In this document: one piece after another, positions 9,376-18,240 of the stretch
Numbering within the stretch: the first letter of the stretch is position 1
Layout of the letters: every line of letters begins with the position of its first letter
Assembly: GCF_017303055.1 (NCBI RefSeq)
Contig: NZ_JAEKJT010000006.1
Span: 310,001-374,000 of the forward strand
DNA length: 64,000 nt
Direction: 5' to 3'
DNA from: Halomonas litopenaei
Lineage (GTDB): Bacteria; Pseudomonadota; Gammaproteobacteria; Pseudomonadales; Halomonadaceae
The notes under the pieces: generated by a model
The model's database searches: none
What the model was told of the DNA's origin: nothing
The model's input: the letters and a program-made list of their open reading frames with translations, nothing else
Made by a program: the position numbers and the translations under genes

Positions 9376-10187
9376 TTACGCGCCCCCTCTGGTGCCAGCA
9401 GGCGATCGATCATGGACAGCAAGGCCTCTCGCGTCGCATCCGGCTGCTCCATGGGGAACATATGCGTCCCCGGCACCGTCTCCAGCACGATACCGCGGCG
9501 ACTAAGCCGCCTGCAGCGCGACGGCGTCAGCAGATCCGACGACGCTCCCGCCAACACTCCGATAGGCACCGACACCTCGCGGGGCAGACGATCCAGGTGG
9601 TGAGGAAGGTGACGAAATATCTCGACCTCGATATCCGGGTCATAGCTCAGTACGGCACTACCGTCTTCCAATACCGTCGTGCCTGCCTCGATATAGTCGT
9701 CCAGGGCTTCCGGCGTAAAGGCCCGAAACAGCCCCTTGCGCCGCAGTTGGGCACGCATGGCATCGCGGCTTTCCCAGCGCGCGCGCCGCCCTTTGCTCTT
9801 GCCCGCCGGGGTCACCCGATCCACCATGCCTAGCCATTTGCTGAGGCGCATGGCCATTGCGTCCAACCCCAGCATCAGCGGCGGGTCGAGCATCACCACT
9901 GCCTGGAACCGCTCAGGAGCCTGACGCGCTGCCATGGCGGTGATGACGCCGCCCATGGAATGCCCCACGCCGATAAAGGGGCCCGGCAGATCACGCGTGC
10001 TGTCCAGATATTCGTCGCGCAAGGCCAGCCAGTTGTGACCAACAGGAAAGTCAGGATGATGCCCCAGCCGGTCCAGTGGCTGGATGACAAAACGCTCCTT
10101 CAGTGGAGCCAACAGACTGCGATAGCTGCCCCCGGGAAACCCGTTGGCGTGGGCAAACAGCAAGGTCGGGCGGTGTGACTCGGTCAT
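9372..10187 (-). CDS. Alpha/beta hydrolase
   Basis: 271 aa with an alpha/beta hydrolase fold: FAHANGFPGGSY (oxyanion region), GHS77MGG nucleophile elbow, and VPGTHMFPMEQP with the likely catalytic His. It is first in a two-gene unit with another hydrolase (ATGA overlap). The two proteins are only distantly alike, so this is not a recent duplication. Physiological substrate unknown. Confidence 0.82.
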   Translation of the reverse strand: MTESHRPTLLFAHANGFPGGSYRSLLAPLKERFVIQPLDRLGHHPDFPVGHNWLALRDEYLDSTRDLPGPFIGVGHSMGGVITAMAARQAPERFQAVVMLDPPLMLGLDAMAMRLSKWLGMVDRVTPAGKSKGRRARWESRDAMRAQLRRKGLFRAFTPEALDDYIEAGTTVLEDGSAVLSYDPDIEVEIFRHLPHHLDRLPREVSVPIGVLAGASSDLLTPSRCRRLSRRGIVLETVPGTHMFPMEQPDATREALLSMIDRLLAPEGARK

Positions 10188-10357
10188 TGTCCTTCGCTCA
10201 TCATCATAGGGGCAGCGGCAATCCGGCCGCCGGTAGCGTCAGCAGGCTAACGAGTTTACCCTATGGCGAGTCAGCGCCGTGCTCAAGTGGCTTGCCGGCA
10301 GTGGGACGTAGGCCTTCGGTCGCCACCGTGGAGTCTTGTCCTCTTAGCACCTGTCTC

Positions 10358-10516
10358 ATGGCAACCACCGGCGCTTCTGAAGCCTCGTCATTCGCTTTCA
10401 TCAGCCAGGTATTTCACGTGTCCTCCAAGCCCCGTCGTGATACGCGTCAGCGCAACCGCATTTTCTTCCTCACCGTCGCCATCGCAGTGATCATTGGGCT
10501 TTGGTTGGCCCGGTAA
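10358..10516 (+). CDS. Possible small single-pass membrane protein
   Basis: A 52-aa frame ending SSKPRRDTRQRNRIFFLTVAI then VIIGLWLAR. The basic stretch followed by one hydrophobic helix of about 15 residues looks like a small inner-membrane protein. A GTG at 10418 would give a 32-residue version beginning MSSKPRRD, and the preceding TCAGCCAGGT offers weak ribosome-binding potential. No family recognised. The rest of the 10188-10607 gap shows nothing else. Could be chance. Confidence 0.35.
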   Translation: MATTGASEASSFAFISQVFHVSSKPRRDTRQRNRIFFLTVAIAVIIGLWLAR

Positions 10517-10607
10517 CTCATCGGTGACGACACCAGAAGCCCGCATGCCAGTCTCATTGCAATGGGCTGCAATCGTCAGACTATCCGCAGGGCGGCTGCG
10601 GCCACGC

Positions 10608-11510
10608 TCACTCCAGCATGTCTGCCAAACGAGCACGCAGGCGATCGCGGGCAAAATCCACAAAGCTACGCACCTTCGCTGGCGCACGCCGGCCCTCGAC
10701 ATGCACCAGATGAATCGGCCAAGGAGCGGGCTCGTGATCCTGCAGCACCACGCGCAGACGGCCCGAGGCCAGCTCATCCGCGATCTGATACGACAGCACA
10801 CGCGTCAGCCCCCAGCCGTGACACGCTGCCTCGATCCCCGCAGCCACGCTACTCAGACGTAGCCGAGGACTTATCCTCACGGTGTCCTTTTCGTCACGTC
10901 CAAAGCGCCATTCGACGATTGGACTCAAGGCAGAGACCGCGGCAATGCGATGATCCTTTAGCTCTTGAGGCTTTTGAGGCTCGCCCCAGCGCTCTAGATA
11001 ATCAGGTGCTGCACAGATCACTCGTCGCACGTCCCCCAACCTGACTGCGACCAGTTCTGATGACGGAAGAGGACCGATACGTAGTGCCACATCAAAGCCC
11101 TCTTCCACCATGTTGACCACTCGGTCGAGCATCACGACATCCACTGACACATCCGGATAGGCGTCGAGAAAGTCCACCAGCATGGGCGTCATATATCGCC
11201 GGCCGAACTCATTGGGACAGGTGAGTCGCAACTCGCCGAGCGGACGAATGGCCGCGCCGGAAGCGGCATCGTCAGCGGCCTGCAGCTGCGCCAGCACGTG
11301 ACGGGCATCCTCCAGATAGGCGCGACCTACTTCTGTCAATCGCACTCGACGGGTGGTGCGGATCAGTAACCGCGTACCTAGACGAGCCTCAAGGGCATTC
11401 ACCCCTCGCGTCACCGAGGGCGCACTCATGCCAAGTCGGCGAGCGGCTTCCGCGAAGCTCTCGGCTTCTGCCACCGCAATGAAGACCTTTAGGCTTTGCA
11501 GCCGATCCAT
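10608..11510 (-). CDS. LysR-family transcriptional regulator
   Basis: 300 aa. N-terminal winged helix-turn-helix (SFAEAARRLGMSAPSVTRGVNALEARLG, given here in parts: residues about 17-45) and a LysR substrate-binding domain from about 90. GGAGG precedes the ATG at 11510. It is divergent from the GST and PNPOx-reductase genes, so it probably controls them. The inducer is unknown. Confidence 0.92.
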   Translation of the reverse strand: MDRLQSLKVFIAVAEAESFAEAARRLGMSAPSVTRGVNALEARLGTRLLIRTTRRVRLTEVGRAYLEDARHVLAQLQAADDAASGAAIRPLGELRLTCPNEFGRRYMTPMLVDFLDAYPDVSVDVVMLDRVVNMVEEGFDVALRIGPLPSSELVAVRLGDVRRVICAAPDYLERWGEPQKPQELKDHRIAAVSALSPIVEWRFGRDEKDTVRISPRLRLSSVAAGIEAACHGWGLTRVLSYQIADELASGRLRVVLQDHEPAPWPIHLVHVEGRRAPAKVRSFVDFARDRLRARLADMLE

Positions 11511-11527
11511 TCGCCGATTACCTCCAT

Positions 11528-11572
11528 TTCATAAAATAGTGCCTTTCTTTTTTGCCATATTAATTCATAAAA
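11528..11572. promoter_or_regulatory. Direct repeats TTCATAAAA in the LysR/GST divergent promoter
   Basis: TTCATAAAA occurs at 11528-11536 and again at 11564-11572, 36 bp apart, within an AT-rich patch between the divergent lysR (start 11510) and GST (start 11676) genes. They may be regulator sites; not proven. Confidence 0.35.
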
Positions 11573-11675
11573 CGAAGGGAGATAAGCTCATCAAGCAGTG
11601 AGGCCCGCCACAGTGGCCGTCCAATGCTCGTCATTACCGAGGCTTAAGCTCACACTTCCACAGCAGGCACCCATC

Positions 11676-12314
11676 ATGTCGCACCCCATCACCCTATACC
11701 GCACGCCAAAGTCTGGTCACTGCCACCGGGTAGAGCTAATGCTCTCTTTGCTCGGGTTGCCCTATCGGACAGTCGATCTTGATATGGCCAATCGCGCGCA
11801 CAAAGCACCCGAATTCCTGGCGATCAGCCCCTTCGGTCTCGTCCCGGCCATCGACGACAACGGCTATACACTCTCGGACAGCAACGCCATTCTCGTTTAT
11901 CTGGTCAAGAACTATGCAGCGGACAGCGACTGGCTTCCCGCCTCACCCAAGGACGCGGCCGAAGTGCAGCGTTGGCTGACCATTGCTGCCGACAACCTGT
12001 TTGCAGGCCCCTGCGCCGCTCGCCTCGTCAAGGTATTCGATGTCCCGCTGGATCACTCGGCAGCAGTAGAAAAGGCTCACGACCTGCTAGGTATCCTGGA
12101 CACTCACCTATCCACTCGAGCATGGCTCGCCACTGGGCGACCGACGCTCGCAGACGTAGCGCTCTTCAGCTATATCGCCCATGCCCCAGAAGGCGGCGTC
12201 GACTTGAGGCCTTATCCGAGCGTGCATACGTGGCTGCAGCGCGTGCGCGCACTGCCTGGCTTCGTGGCCATGGCATCGTCACCGGTGGTGGCGCCAGAGC
12301 TGCGCCCGGCCTAA
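11676..12314 (+). CDS. Glutathione S-transferase family protein
   Basis: 212 aa. N-terminal thioredoxin-like GST domain (ITLYRTPKSGHCHRVELMLSL, split: strand ITLYRT, then SGHCHRVE active-site region) with the cis-Pro segment FGLVPAID and SDSNAIL for glutathione binding. The all-helical C-terminal domain contains the TLADVALFSY signature. The frame is open 26 codons upstream, but the ATG at 11676 matches the family start and has AGCAGG ahead. It is followed after 81 bp by the PNPOx-reductase fusion and is likely co-transcribed with it. Confidence 0.9.
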   Translation: MSHPITLYRTPKSGHCHRVELMLSLLGLPYRTVDLDMANRAHKAPEFLAISPFGLVPAIDDNGYTLSDSNAILVYLVKNYAADSDWLPASPKDAAEVQRWLTIAADNLFAGPCAARLVKVFDVPLDHSAAVEKAHDLLGILDTHLSTRAWLATGRPTLADVALFSYIAHAPEGGVDLRPYPSVHTWLQRVRALPGFVAMASSPVVAPELRPA

Positions 12315-12395
12315 CCGTCATATTTCAGAGCTCATCGACGACCCTAAATACAGTTCCATCAATCAGTTCCCCTCCAAGATCCTGCGAGGATATCC

Positions 12396-14015
12396 ATGAC
12401 GCAAGTGCCCACCACTCCCTTTCATCAGGGCGAACGCGAGGCCCAGCATCGTGCGGGTGTCGGCGACGTTGCCAGTTGGGCAGGCGGTTTTATTCGAGAC
12501 TTTCTGCCCGACCAGCATCGAGATTTCCACACTGCTCTGCCCTTTCTGGTCATGGCAGGTAGCGACCTGAACGGTCGTACCTGGGTCACTGTGCTGGAGG
12601 GGGCCGACGGATTTCTGCACTCTCCCACGCCCTATCAGCTGAGCCTCCGTACCGAGCCAGAGCCGAGTGATCCGCTAGCCGAGCGCTTATTCTCAGGCGG
12701 TGATGTGGGAGTGCTGGGCATCGATCTCGCCAGCCGACGCAGGAATCGCTTCAACGGGCGAATTTCACGGTCCTCCGATGGCTACGTCATCGACGTTCAG
12801 CAGTCCTTTGGCAACTGCCCCCAGTACATTCAACAGCGCACACTATCGCGTACCCAAGCCGACGCGCCGGGCACGCTCAAGCGCTTCAGCCAGCTGACAC
12901 GCGACCACATTCACTGGATTGAACGCGCCGACACGATGTTTATGGGGTCTGGCCATCACCATCACTCCGAAGCACATCACAACGGCTTCGACGCTTCGCA
13001 TCGTGGGGGCGCGCCGGGCTTCGTCAAGGTAGAGAGCGAGCAAGAGCTGGTCATTCCGGACTATGCGGGTAACAACTTCTTCAACACCATCGGCAATCTG
13101 CTCAAGGATCCACGGGTGGGTCTGGTCTTCGTGGACTTCAACCAAGGCAGCCTGCTGCACATCAGTGGCACCGCACGAATCGACTGGAGCCCGGGGGCGT
13201 CCTCCGACCCACAAGCCAGACGATTTATACACGTCACTATCGAACGCATACTGGAACGCCGCCATGTGCTGTCACTTCGCTGGCAGCGAGATCTTCAACA
13301 CACACGAGACCTCACGATCAAGCGCAAGGTACGCGAGAGCAAGGACGTCACCTCCTTCTACCTCGCACCTGTCGACGAACATCCCCTAGTACCGGCCACC
13401 GCAGGCCAGCACCTCAACGTGGACATGCAGGTTCCAGGACAGCTTGGCACCACCTCGCGTAGCTACTCGCTGTCAGGTGATCCTGCCGATAGCCAACACT
13501 ACCGTCTCAGTATCAAGCGCGAGGCCTACGGCCTGGTATCACGCTACCTGCACGACGTCATTGGCGAAGGAGCAATCATCAAGGCAGGCAGGCCCTCCGG
13601 CGACTTCGTGTTGCCTGACAAAGAGACACCGGTGGCATTGATCAGTGCGGGTATTGGTCTCACCCCTATGGTCGCCATGCTTCACGCGGCGGCCAGACAA
13701 GGACGCCCCGCCTGGTACCTTCACGGAGCTCGCCGAGGCAATCAACATCCCCTGCGCCAGGAAGTCAACGAACTGGTGGCTCGTCATGCCCACTTACACC
13801 AGCGCATCTTCTACAGTCAGCCGGCCCCGGAAGATCGCCTCGGACATGACTTCCACGTTGCTGGACGCCTCAGCGCCACTGCCGTGCTCGAGACCGCTGG
13901 TCATCCCGAAACACACTATCTTGTGTGCGGCCCCTCTGCTTTCGTAGCGAACTTGACCGATGATCTCATCAGCTACGGCGTCCCCGCCGCTCGCCTCCAT
14001 AGCGAGTCCTTTTAA
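12396..14015 (+). CDS. Fusion: pyridoxamine-phosphate-oxidase-like domain plus ferredoxin-NADP-reductase-like domain
   Basis: 539 aa. Residues about 30-290 form a split-barrel PNPOx-like flavin domain (DFHTALPFLVMAGSD, LLKDPRVGLVFVDF, GTARIDW). Residues about 305-539 form an FAD/NAD(P)H reductase module: SRSYSLSG is the FAD-binding motif, SAGIGLTPM and LVCGPSAF are the nucleotide-binding motifs. There is no C-terminal 2Fe-2S domain. A HHHH run sits near residue 189. Such a chain could move electrons from NAD(P)H through FAD to FMN in the barrel; substrate unknown. Placed after a GST gene and under a divergent LysR, it may serve detoxification of an electrophile or nitro compound (inference). 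Confidence 0.85.
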   Translation: MTQVPTTPFHQGEREAQHRAGVGDVASWAGGFIRDFLPDQHRDFHTALPFLVMAGSDLNGRTWVTVLEGADGFLHSPTPYQLSLRTEPEPSDPLAERLFSGGDVGVLGIDLASRRRNRFNGRISRSSDGYVIDVQQSFGNCPQYIQQRTLSRTQADAPGTLKRFSQLTRDHIHWIERADTMFMGSGHHHHSEAHHNGFDASHRGGAPGFVKVESEQELVIPDYAGNNFFNTIGNLLKDPRVGLVFVDFNQGSLLHISGTARIDWSPGASSDPQARRFIHVTIERILERRHVLSLRWQRDLQHTRDLTIKRKVRESKDVTSFYLAPVDEHPLVPATAGQHLNVDMQVPGQLGTTSRSYSLSGDPADSQHYRLSIKREAYGLVSRYLHDVIGEGAIIKAGRPSGDFVLPDKETPVALISAGIGLTPMVAMLHAAARQGRPAWYLHGARRGNQHPLRQEVNELVARHAHLHQRIFYSQPAPEDRLGHDFHVAGRLSATAVLETAGHPETHYLVCGPSAFVANLTDDLISYGVPAARLHSESF

Positions 14016-14048
14016 CCTCTCAGGGTGCCTGGTGTAGCGGGGGGCTCG

Positions 14049-14115
14049 CCTCCCTCTCGCTTCCCTCTCGCTTCCCTCTCGCCCCCCTCTCGCCTCCCCC
14101 TCTCCTCCATCTCGC
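14049..14115. repeat. C/T-rich tandem repeat (unit about CTTCCCTCTCG)
   Basis: Five to six degenerate copies of an 11-bp pyrimidine-rich unit directly after the reductase gene. The copies become irregular to the right. No coding role; probably a slippage-prone tract. Confidence 0.75.
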
Positions 14116-14203
14116 GCTAAACACCACACCAAGCATCGCGCTATCCGTCTTTGCCCCTCATGTGTACTTCGACCGTCTCGGCCCTGCTTCGCAACCTCTT
14201 TTT

Positions 14204-14216
14204 GTTATGTTATAAC
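14204..14216. promoter_or_regulatory. Zur-box candidate upstream of the zinc-sparing operon
   Basis: GTTATGTTATAAC: half-sites GTTAT and ATAAC separated by three bases, in an AT-rich patch 168 bp upstream of dksA2. The same GTTAT-N3-ATAAC arrangement occurs between znuC and znuA (22774-22786). Known gammaproteobacterial Zur sites share the core TGTTATA-N-TATAACA. The outer half here is less symmetric than the znu site. Confidence 0.7.
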
Positions 14217-14383
14217 TTTGCACCCACGACTTGGGCGCGACGAGCTGTGGTAGCTCGAATCCACACCGTGGCGTCAACGCCTGGCGGTCGGTACAGATGA
14301 TCAGCCAGTGATCACGACGCAAGCCAAGCCAACGCGTGCTGCCAACACACCGTGATTCACCCCTATCGCTGGAGAACACCGCG

Positions 14384-14812
14384 ATGTCGTCTCCTGAAGA
14401 GACCCGTCTTCTGGCCATGTCGGACGACGACTACATGAATGAAGAGCAGCTCGCATTTTTCCGCCAGCGGCTGCTGTCGGAGAGGGCCCAGATCGAGGCC
14501 CACCTGAGGGAAATACGGACCAATATGGCGTCCCACGAGCGGGATAGCGACGAACTTGACCAGGCCGCCTTTGAAGAGGAGCTGAGGCTGCAGCTGCGTC
14601 AGGCCGATCGCGAAACCCGCCTGATCGCCAATATCGACTCAGCCATTCGTCGGATCGATGCCGGAGACTACGGCTACTGCATCGAAACCGGCGAACCCAT
14701 CGGCATCCCCAGGCTGCTGCTGCGCCCTACCGCCAAGCTGACCCTTGAGGCCAAGGAACGCCAGGAGCAACGGGAACACCACTATCGCAAGATGCGAGGA
14801 GAAAGCGCATGA
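14384..14812 (+). CDS. dksA2: Zinc-finger-less DksA paralogue (DksA2 type)
   Basis: 142 aa. DksA binds RNA polymerase through the secondary channel and, with ppGpp, resets rRNA and amino-acid promoters. The acidic coiled-coil tip D56-x-x-D59-x-A is kept. The four zinc cysteines of DksA are reduced to one: positions correspond to C99, T102, T120 and A123. This is the pattern of zinc-independent DksA2, which replaces DksA when zinc is scarce in Pseudomonas. ATG at 14384 with GGAGA upstream; an upstream in-frame ATG has no site. The stop overlaps the next gene by 4 bp (ATGA). Confidence 0.92.
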   Translation: MSSPEETRLLAMSDDDYMNEEQLAFFRQRLLSERAQIEAHLREIRTNMASHERDSDELDQAAFEEELRLQLRQADRETRLIANIDSAIRRIDAGDYGYCIETGEPIGIPRLLLRPTAKLTLEAKERQEQREHHYRKMRGESA

Positions 14813-16029
14813 CCCCCTCAGCCGCCCCCCTTCCGGTGACCGTTCTGTCCGGCTTTCTCGGCGCCGGCAAGACCACCCTGCTCAACCATATCCTGGCCAA
14901 TCGCGAAGGTCGCCGAGTGGCGGTCATCGTCAATGACATGAGTGAGGTCAATATCGACGCGGCCCTGGTCAGGGGTGCACCAGACCAGGCAGGCGAGGTC
15001 ACTCTCAACCGGGCCGAAGAACAGCTGGTAGAGATGAGCAACGGCTGCATCTGCTGCACGCTGCGCGAGGATCTGCTGATCGAAGTACGACGACTGGCCG
15101 AGGAAGGGCGCTTCGACACGCTGGTGATCGAGTCCACCGGCATTTCCGAACCACTCCCCGTCGCCGAAACGTTCACCTTCGCCGACGAGCAAGGTCGTAG
15201 CCTGTCCGAGGTCGCCCGCCTGGATACTCTGGTGACCGTGGTCGATGGCGCCAACTTCCTCAGCCAGTATCGCGAGGCCCAATCCCTGGCAGAGGCCGGG
15301 GAAAGCCTGGGAGAAGACGACGAGCGCAATGTGGCCGACCTGCTGGTCGACCAGATCGAATTCTGCGATGTGCTGCTGATCAGCAAGACTGACCTTCTTA
15401 GCCAGGCCGAACTTGAAGAGCTGACGAGCGTGCTGCGCGCCCTCAACCCCGAGGCCGAATTGCTGCCCATCGCCCATGGCAAGGTATCCCTGGACAAGGT
15501 GCTGGATACCGGGCGCTTCAGCTTCGAGCGGGCCCAGCAAGCGCCGGGATGGCTCAAGGAACTGCGCGGCGAGCACGTGCCAGAGACCGAGGAATACGGC
15601 ATCTCCAGCTTTGCCTACCACGCACGACGTCCTTTCCATCCACAGCGCTTCTTCGAGCTGCTGCACAGCAACTGGTTTGGCGGCAAGCTATTGCGCTCCA
15701 AGGGGTTCTTCTGGCTGGCCACGCGGCCGACCTTTGCCGGCCAGTGGAGCCAGGCTGGGGGTATCGCCCACTACGGCTTTGCCGGCATGTTCTGGAAGGC
15801 GATCCCTGAGATCAACTGGCCCGAAGACCCCGACTATCGCGCCTCCATCATGGAACGCTGGGAAGAGCCCTTCGGCGACATGCGACAGGAGCTGGTCTTC
15901 ATCGGCCAGAACCTCGACGAAGCGCGTATCCGCCAAGCGCTGGATGACTGCCTGATCAGCGAGTCATTGCTGCTGGAGGGCAAGGACGCCTGGGCAACGC
16001 TGCCCGACCCCTTCCCCGCCTGGAAGTAA
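14809..16029 (+). CDS. zigA: COG0523 GTPase, ZigA/YciC-type zinc metallochaperone
   Basis: 406-aa G3E-family GTPase. Walker A GFLGAGKT at 15-22, the family-defining C80-x-C82-C83 metal motif, ESTGISEP (switch) and SKTD as the base-recognition motif. The C-terminal CobW_C domain starts around 262 ([17 protein letters not shown]). Length and sequence features fit the long, Zur-regulated subgroup (ZigA, YciC), thought to deliver zinc to client enzymes under starvation. Overlaps dksA2 by 4 bp and is followed after 3 bp by another COG0523 gene. Confidence 0.88.
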   Translation: MTPSAAPLPVTVLSGFLGAGKTTLLNHILANREGRRVAVIVNDMSEVNIDAALVRGAPDQAGEVTLNRAEEQLVEMSNGCICCTLREDLLIEVRRLAEEGRFDTLVIESTGISEPLPVAETFTFADEQGRSLSEVARLDTLVTVVDGANFLSQYREAQSLAEAGESLGEDDERNVADLLVDQIEFCDVLLISKTDLLSQAELEELTSVLRALNPEAELLPIAHGKVSLDKVLDTGRFSFERAQQAPGWLKELRGEHVPETEEYGISSFAYHARRPFHPQRFFELLHSNWFGGKLLRSKGFFWLATRPTFAGQWSQAGGIAHYGFAGMFWKAIPEINWPEDPDYRASIMERWEEPFGDMRQELVFIGQNLDEARIRQALDDCLISESLLLEGKDAWATLPDPFPAWK

Positions 16030-16032
16030 ACC

Positions 16033-17136
16033 ATGCAGAATGCCGAACCTATCCCGGTGACCGTGCTGACCGGCTTTCTTGGCAGCGGCAAGACGACACT
16101 GCTCAATCATCTGGTGCGCCAGCCGGCCATGAGCGATGCGCTGGTGGTGATCAACGAGTTCGGTGACATCGGCCTGGATCACCGGCTGGTGGCAGAGGGC
16201 GATGAGCACACCATCGTCGAAATGAGCAGTGGCTGTCTGTGCTGCACGATTCGCGGCGACCTCAGTCGCAGCGTGCAGCAAGCCGTGGAGCAGCTGAACC
16301 AACGCGAGGCGCGCCCGGTGTCCCGAATGATCATCGAGACTACCGGGCTTGCCGATCCTGCGCCGATTCTCCAGACCTTGATGACCGATCACTGGCTGGC
16401 CCAGCGCTTCCGTCTGGACGGCGTTGTTTGCCTGGTCGATGCAGCCAATGGTCTCTCTACCCTTCATGCCCATGGCGAGTCACAGCGCCAGGCTGCGGTC
16501 GCTGACTGCCTGCTGCTGACCAAGACCGATCTGGTGGGTGGGACACGCCTGAACGATCTATCGAGGCAGCTGGCCGAGATCAACCCTGCCGCCGAGCAGA
16601 TCGAGGTCCTTAATGGCGAAATCGATGCTGCACGCCTCACCGCCCGGCGTCTGCCAGCGTCGGCCAAGGATGCGCCGCAGGCTCAGGGCTGGCTCGGGGC
16701 CGGCGCCTATCTACAGGTCAGCTCGTTCTCCAGCGTCTCTGTCGGGACTGGCGCCAGCGTCTCTATCGGGACTGGCGCCTGCGGCGCGCCGACGCCCATG
16801 CTCAGCGTCTCCAACGACGCTCCCGTAAGCCGCCACGGCGAGCAGATTCGCTCGTTCTGCTTCACTGTCGAGACGCCGATTGCAGCCGAAGTGCTGGAGG
16901 ACTGGCTGGACCTTCTGCTGAGCCTGCTGGGCGACAGAATGCTGCGGATCAAGGCCATCGTTAACGTGGCCAACCGAGACCAGCCGCTGGCGCTGCATGG
17001 CGTCCAGCATATCTTTCACCCTCCCGTCCCGTTGCCGCCAGACGCCTGTCCGGACGGCGTGTCTCGCTTTGTATTCATCACCAGTGGTGTGGCCGCCGAT
17101 ACGGTGACGCAGCTGTTCACCTACTTCGATAGCTAG
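16033..17136 (+). CDS. Second COG0523 GTPase (CobW/YjiA-like)
   Basis: 367 aa. Walker A GFLGSGKT, C68-x-C70-C71 motif, ETTGLADP and TKTD. It belongs to a different COG0523 subgroup from the preceding gene, closer to CobW/YjiA-like proteins. The CobW_C domain runs from about 270 to the end. Between them, residues 233-248 are a fresh tandem repeat SVSVGTGA-SVSIGTGA in the linker. Probably a metal chaperone for another client in the same zinc-limitation unit. The ribosome site is weak (GGAAGT) and it likely relies on coupling with zigA. Confidence 0.85.
   Translation: MQNAEPIPVTVLTGFLGSGKTTLLNHLVRQPAMSDALVVINEFGDIGLDHRLVAEGDEHTIVEMSSGCLCCTIRGDLSRSVQQAVEQLNQREARPVSRMIIETTGLADPAPILQTLMTDHWLAQRFRLDGVVCLVDAANGLSTLHAHGESQRQAAVADCLLLTKTDLVGGTRLNDLSRQLAEINPAAEQIEVLNGEIDAARLTARRLPASAKDAPQAQGWLGAGAYLQVSSFSSVSVGTGASVSIGTGACGAPTPMLSVSNDAPVSRHGEQIRSFCFTVETPIAAEVLEDWLDLLLSLLGDRMLRIKAIVNVANRDQPLALHGVQHIFHPPVPLPPDACPDGVSRFVFITSGVAADTVTQLFTYFDS
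16729..16776 (+). repeat. 24-bp in-frame tandem duplication inside the second COG0523 gene
   Basis: Two nearly identical 24-bp units (one or two base differences) encoding SVSVGTGA and SVSIGTGA. It falls in the linker between the GTPase and CobW_C domains, so it should be tolerated. Confidence 0.85.
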
Positions 17137-17204
17137 CCCAGCTGCACCACCCGCAGATGCACGAGGCCATGGCCCACGCCACCTAGTCACACATTGAGTT
17201 TTCT

Positions 17205-18107
17205 ATGACATCGCACCCTCTGGAAGATATCGCCGCCGCCCCTGCAACTCACTCAGTTCCCCTGGACTGGGTCGGCATGGAGGGCATCGCCCTGCCACTG
17301 CAGGTCGCCGGCAAGACCATTGCGGGCCGCGCATCGGCCGGTGTCAGCCTTGACGATCCCGCGGTTCGCGGCATCCACATGTCACGCCTGTACCTGGCAC
17401 TGGCTGAGCTTGAGGACGTGCCGCTGACGTTGCCCCGCGTCAACGACGTCCTCAACAACTTTCTGGACAGCCACCAGCAGCTCTCGCAGCAGGCCTATCT
17501 GGACCTGGAGGGCGAGGCCTTGCTGCGACGCCCCGCCTTGATCAGCCCGCTGTCAGGGTGGAAGACCTATCCCTTCGCGCTGCGCATGCGACGTAGCGCC
17601 AGTGACCAGATCAGCGCCGTGCTCGACGTCAGCATCGGTTATTCATCGACCTGCCCCTGCTCGGCGGCGCTGGCACGCCAGTTGATTCAGCAGGCGTTCG
17701 ATGAAGACTTCACCGATACCCCCGTCACCCGAGAGGCGGTACACGCCTGGCTCGGCAGTGAGCAAGGCATCCTGGCCACCCCTCATAGCCAGCGCAGTCA
17801 GGCGCACCTGTCGCTGCGCCTGTCGACAGAGCTTACGGAACTGCCGCTGGAGACCATCGTCGATCGGGTGGAAAAGGCCCTCGGCACTGCCCTGCAGACC
17901 GCCGTCAAACGGGTTGACGAGCAGGCCTTTGCCCTCGCTAACGGACAGAACCTGATGTTCTGCGAGGATGCCGCTCGTCGCGTGCACCAGGTCCTGCGGG
18001 ACCAGCCCGGTATCGACGGTTTTTATCTGAAGGTGGTGCACGCAGAAAGCCTGCATGCCCATGACGCCGTGGCTCGTAGCCAGTGGAATTGGCGAGAGCA
18101 AGCGTGA
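17205..18107 (+). CDS. folE2: GTP cyclohydrolase FolE2 (type IB)
   Basis: 300 aa. Makes dihydroneopterin triphosphate from GTP, the first step to folate. FolE2 can use metals other than zinc and replaces zinc-dependent FolE in starvation. Signature segments: DWVGMEGIALP near the start, RGIHMSRLY at 56-63, and GYSSTCPCSAA at 145-155 with Cys150 as the likely active-site/metal cysteine. Follows the COG0523 pair by 68 bp on the same strand with no promoter-like dyad between, so it is probably in the same operon. Confidence 0.94.
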   Translation: MTSHPLEDIAAAPATHSVPLDWVGMEGIALPLQVAGKTIAGRASAGVSLDDPAVRGIHMSRLYLALAELEDVPLTLPRVNDVLNNFLDSHQQLSQQAYLDLEGEALLRRPALISPLSGWKTYPFALRMRRSASDQISAVLDVSIGYSSTCPCSAALARQLIQQAFDEDFTDTPVTREAVHAWLGSEQGILATPHSQRSQAHLSLRLSTELTELPLETIVDRVEKALGTALQTAVKRVDEQAFALANGQNLMFCEDAARRVHQVLRDQPGIDGFYLKVVHAESLHAHDAVARSQWNWREQA

Positions 18108-18240
18108 TGTCCTCTGGGGCCAGTCCTATGCCACCCACAGGCCACCCCCATGCCTTCTCAGCCTCCTCCTGGGTCACCGCGCTGGCGCGATCTGAACCCG
18201 GGCTTCTCTACCGCCACGACGTTTCATCGTGAGAACCGAC

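Larger units (their letters stand above)
14016..14383. other. Intergenic region upstream of dksA2
   Basis: 368 bp without a gene. It contains an 11-bp-type tandem repeat at 14049-14115 and the Zur-box candidate at 14204-14216. The remainder to the dksA2 start shows no further structure I can support. Confidence 0.6.
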
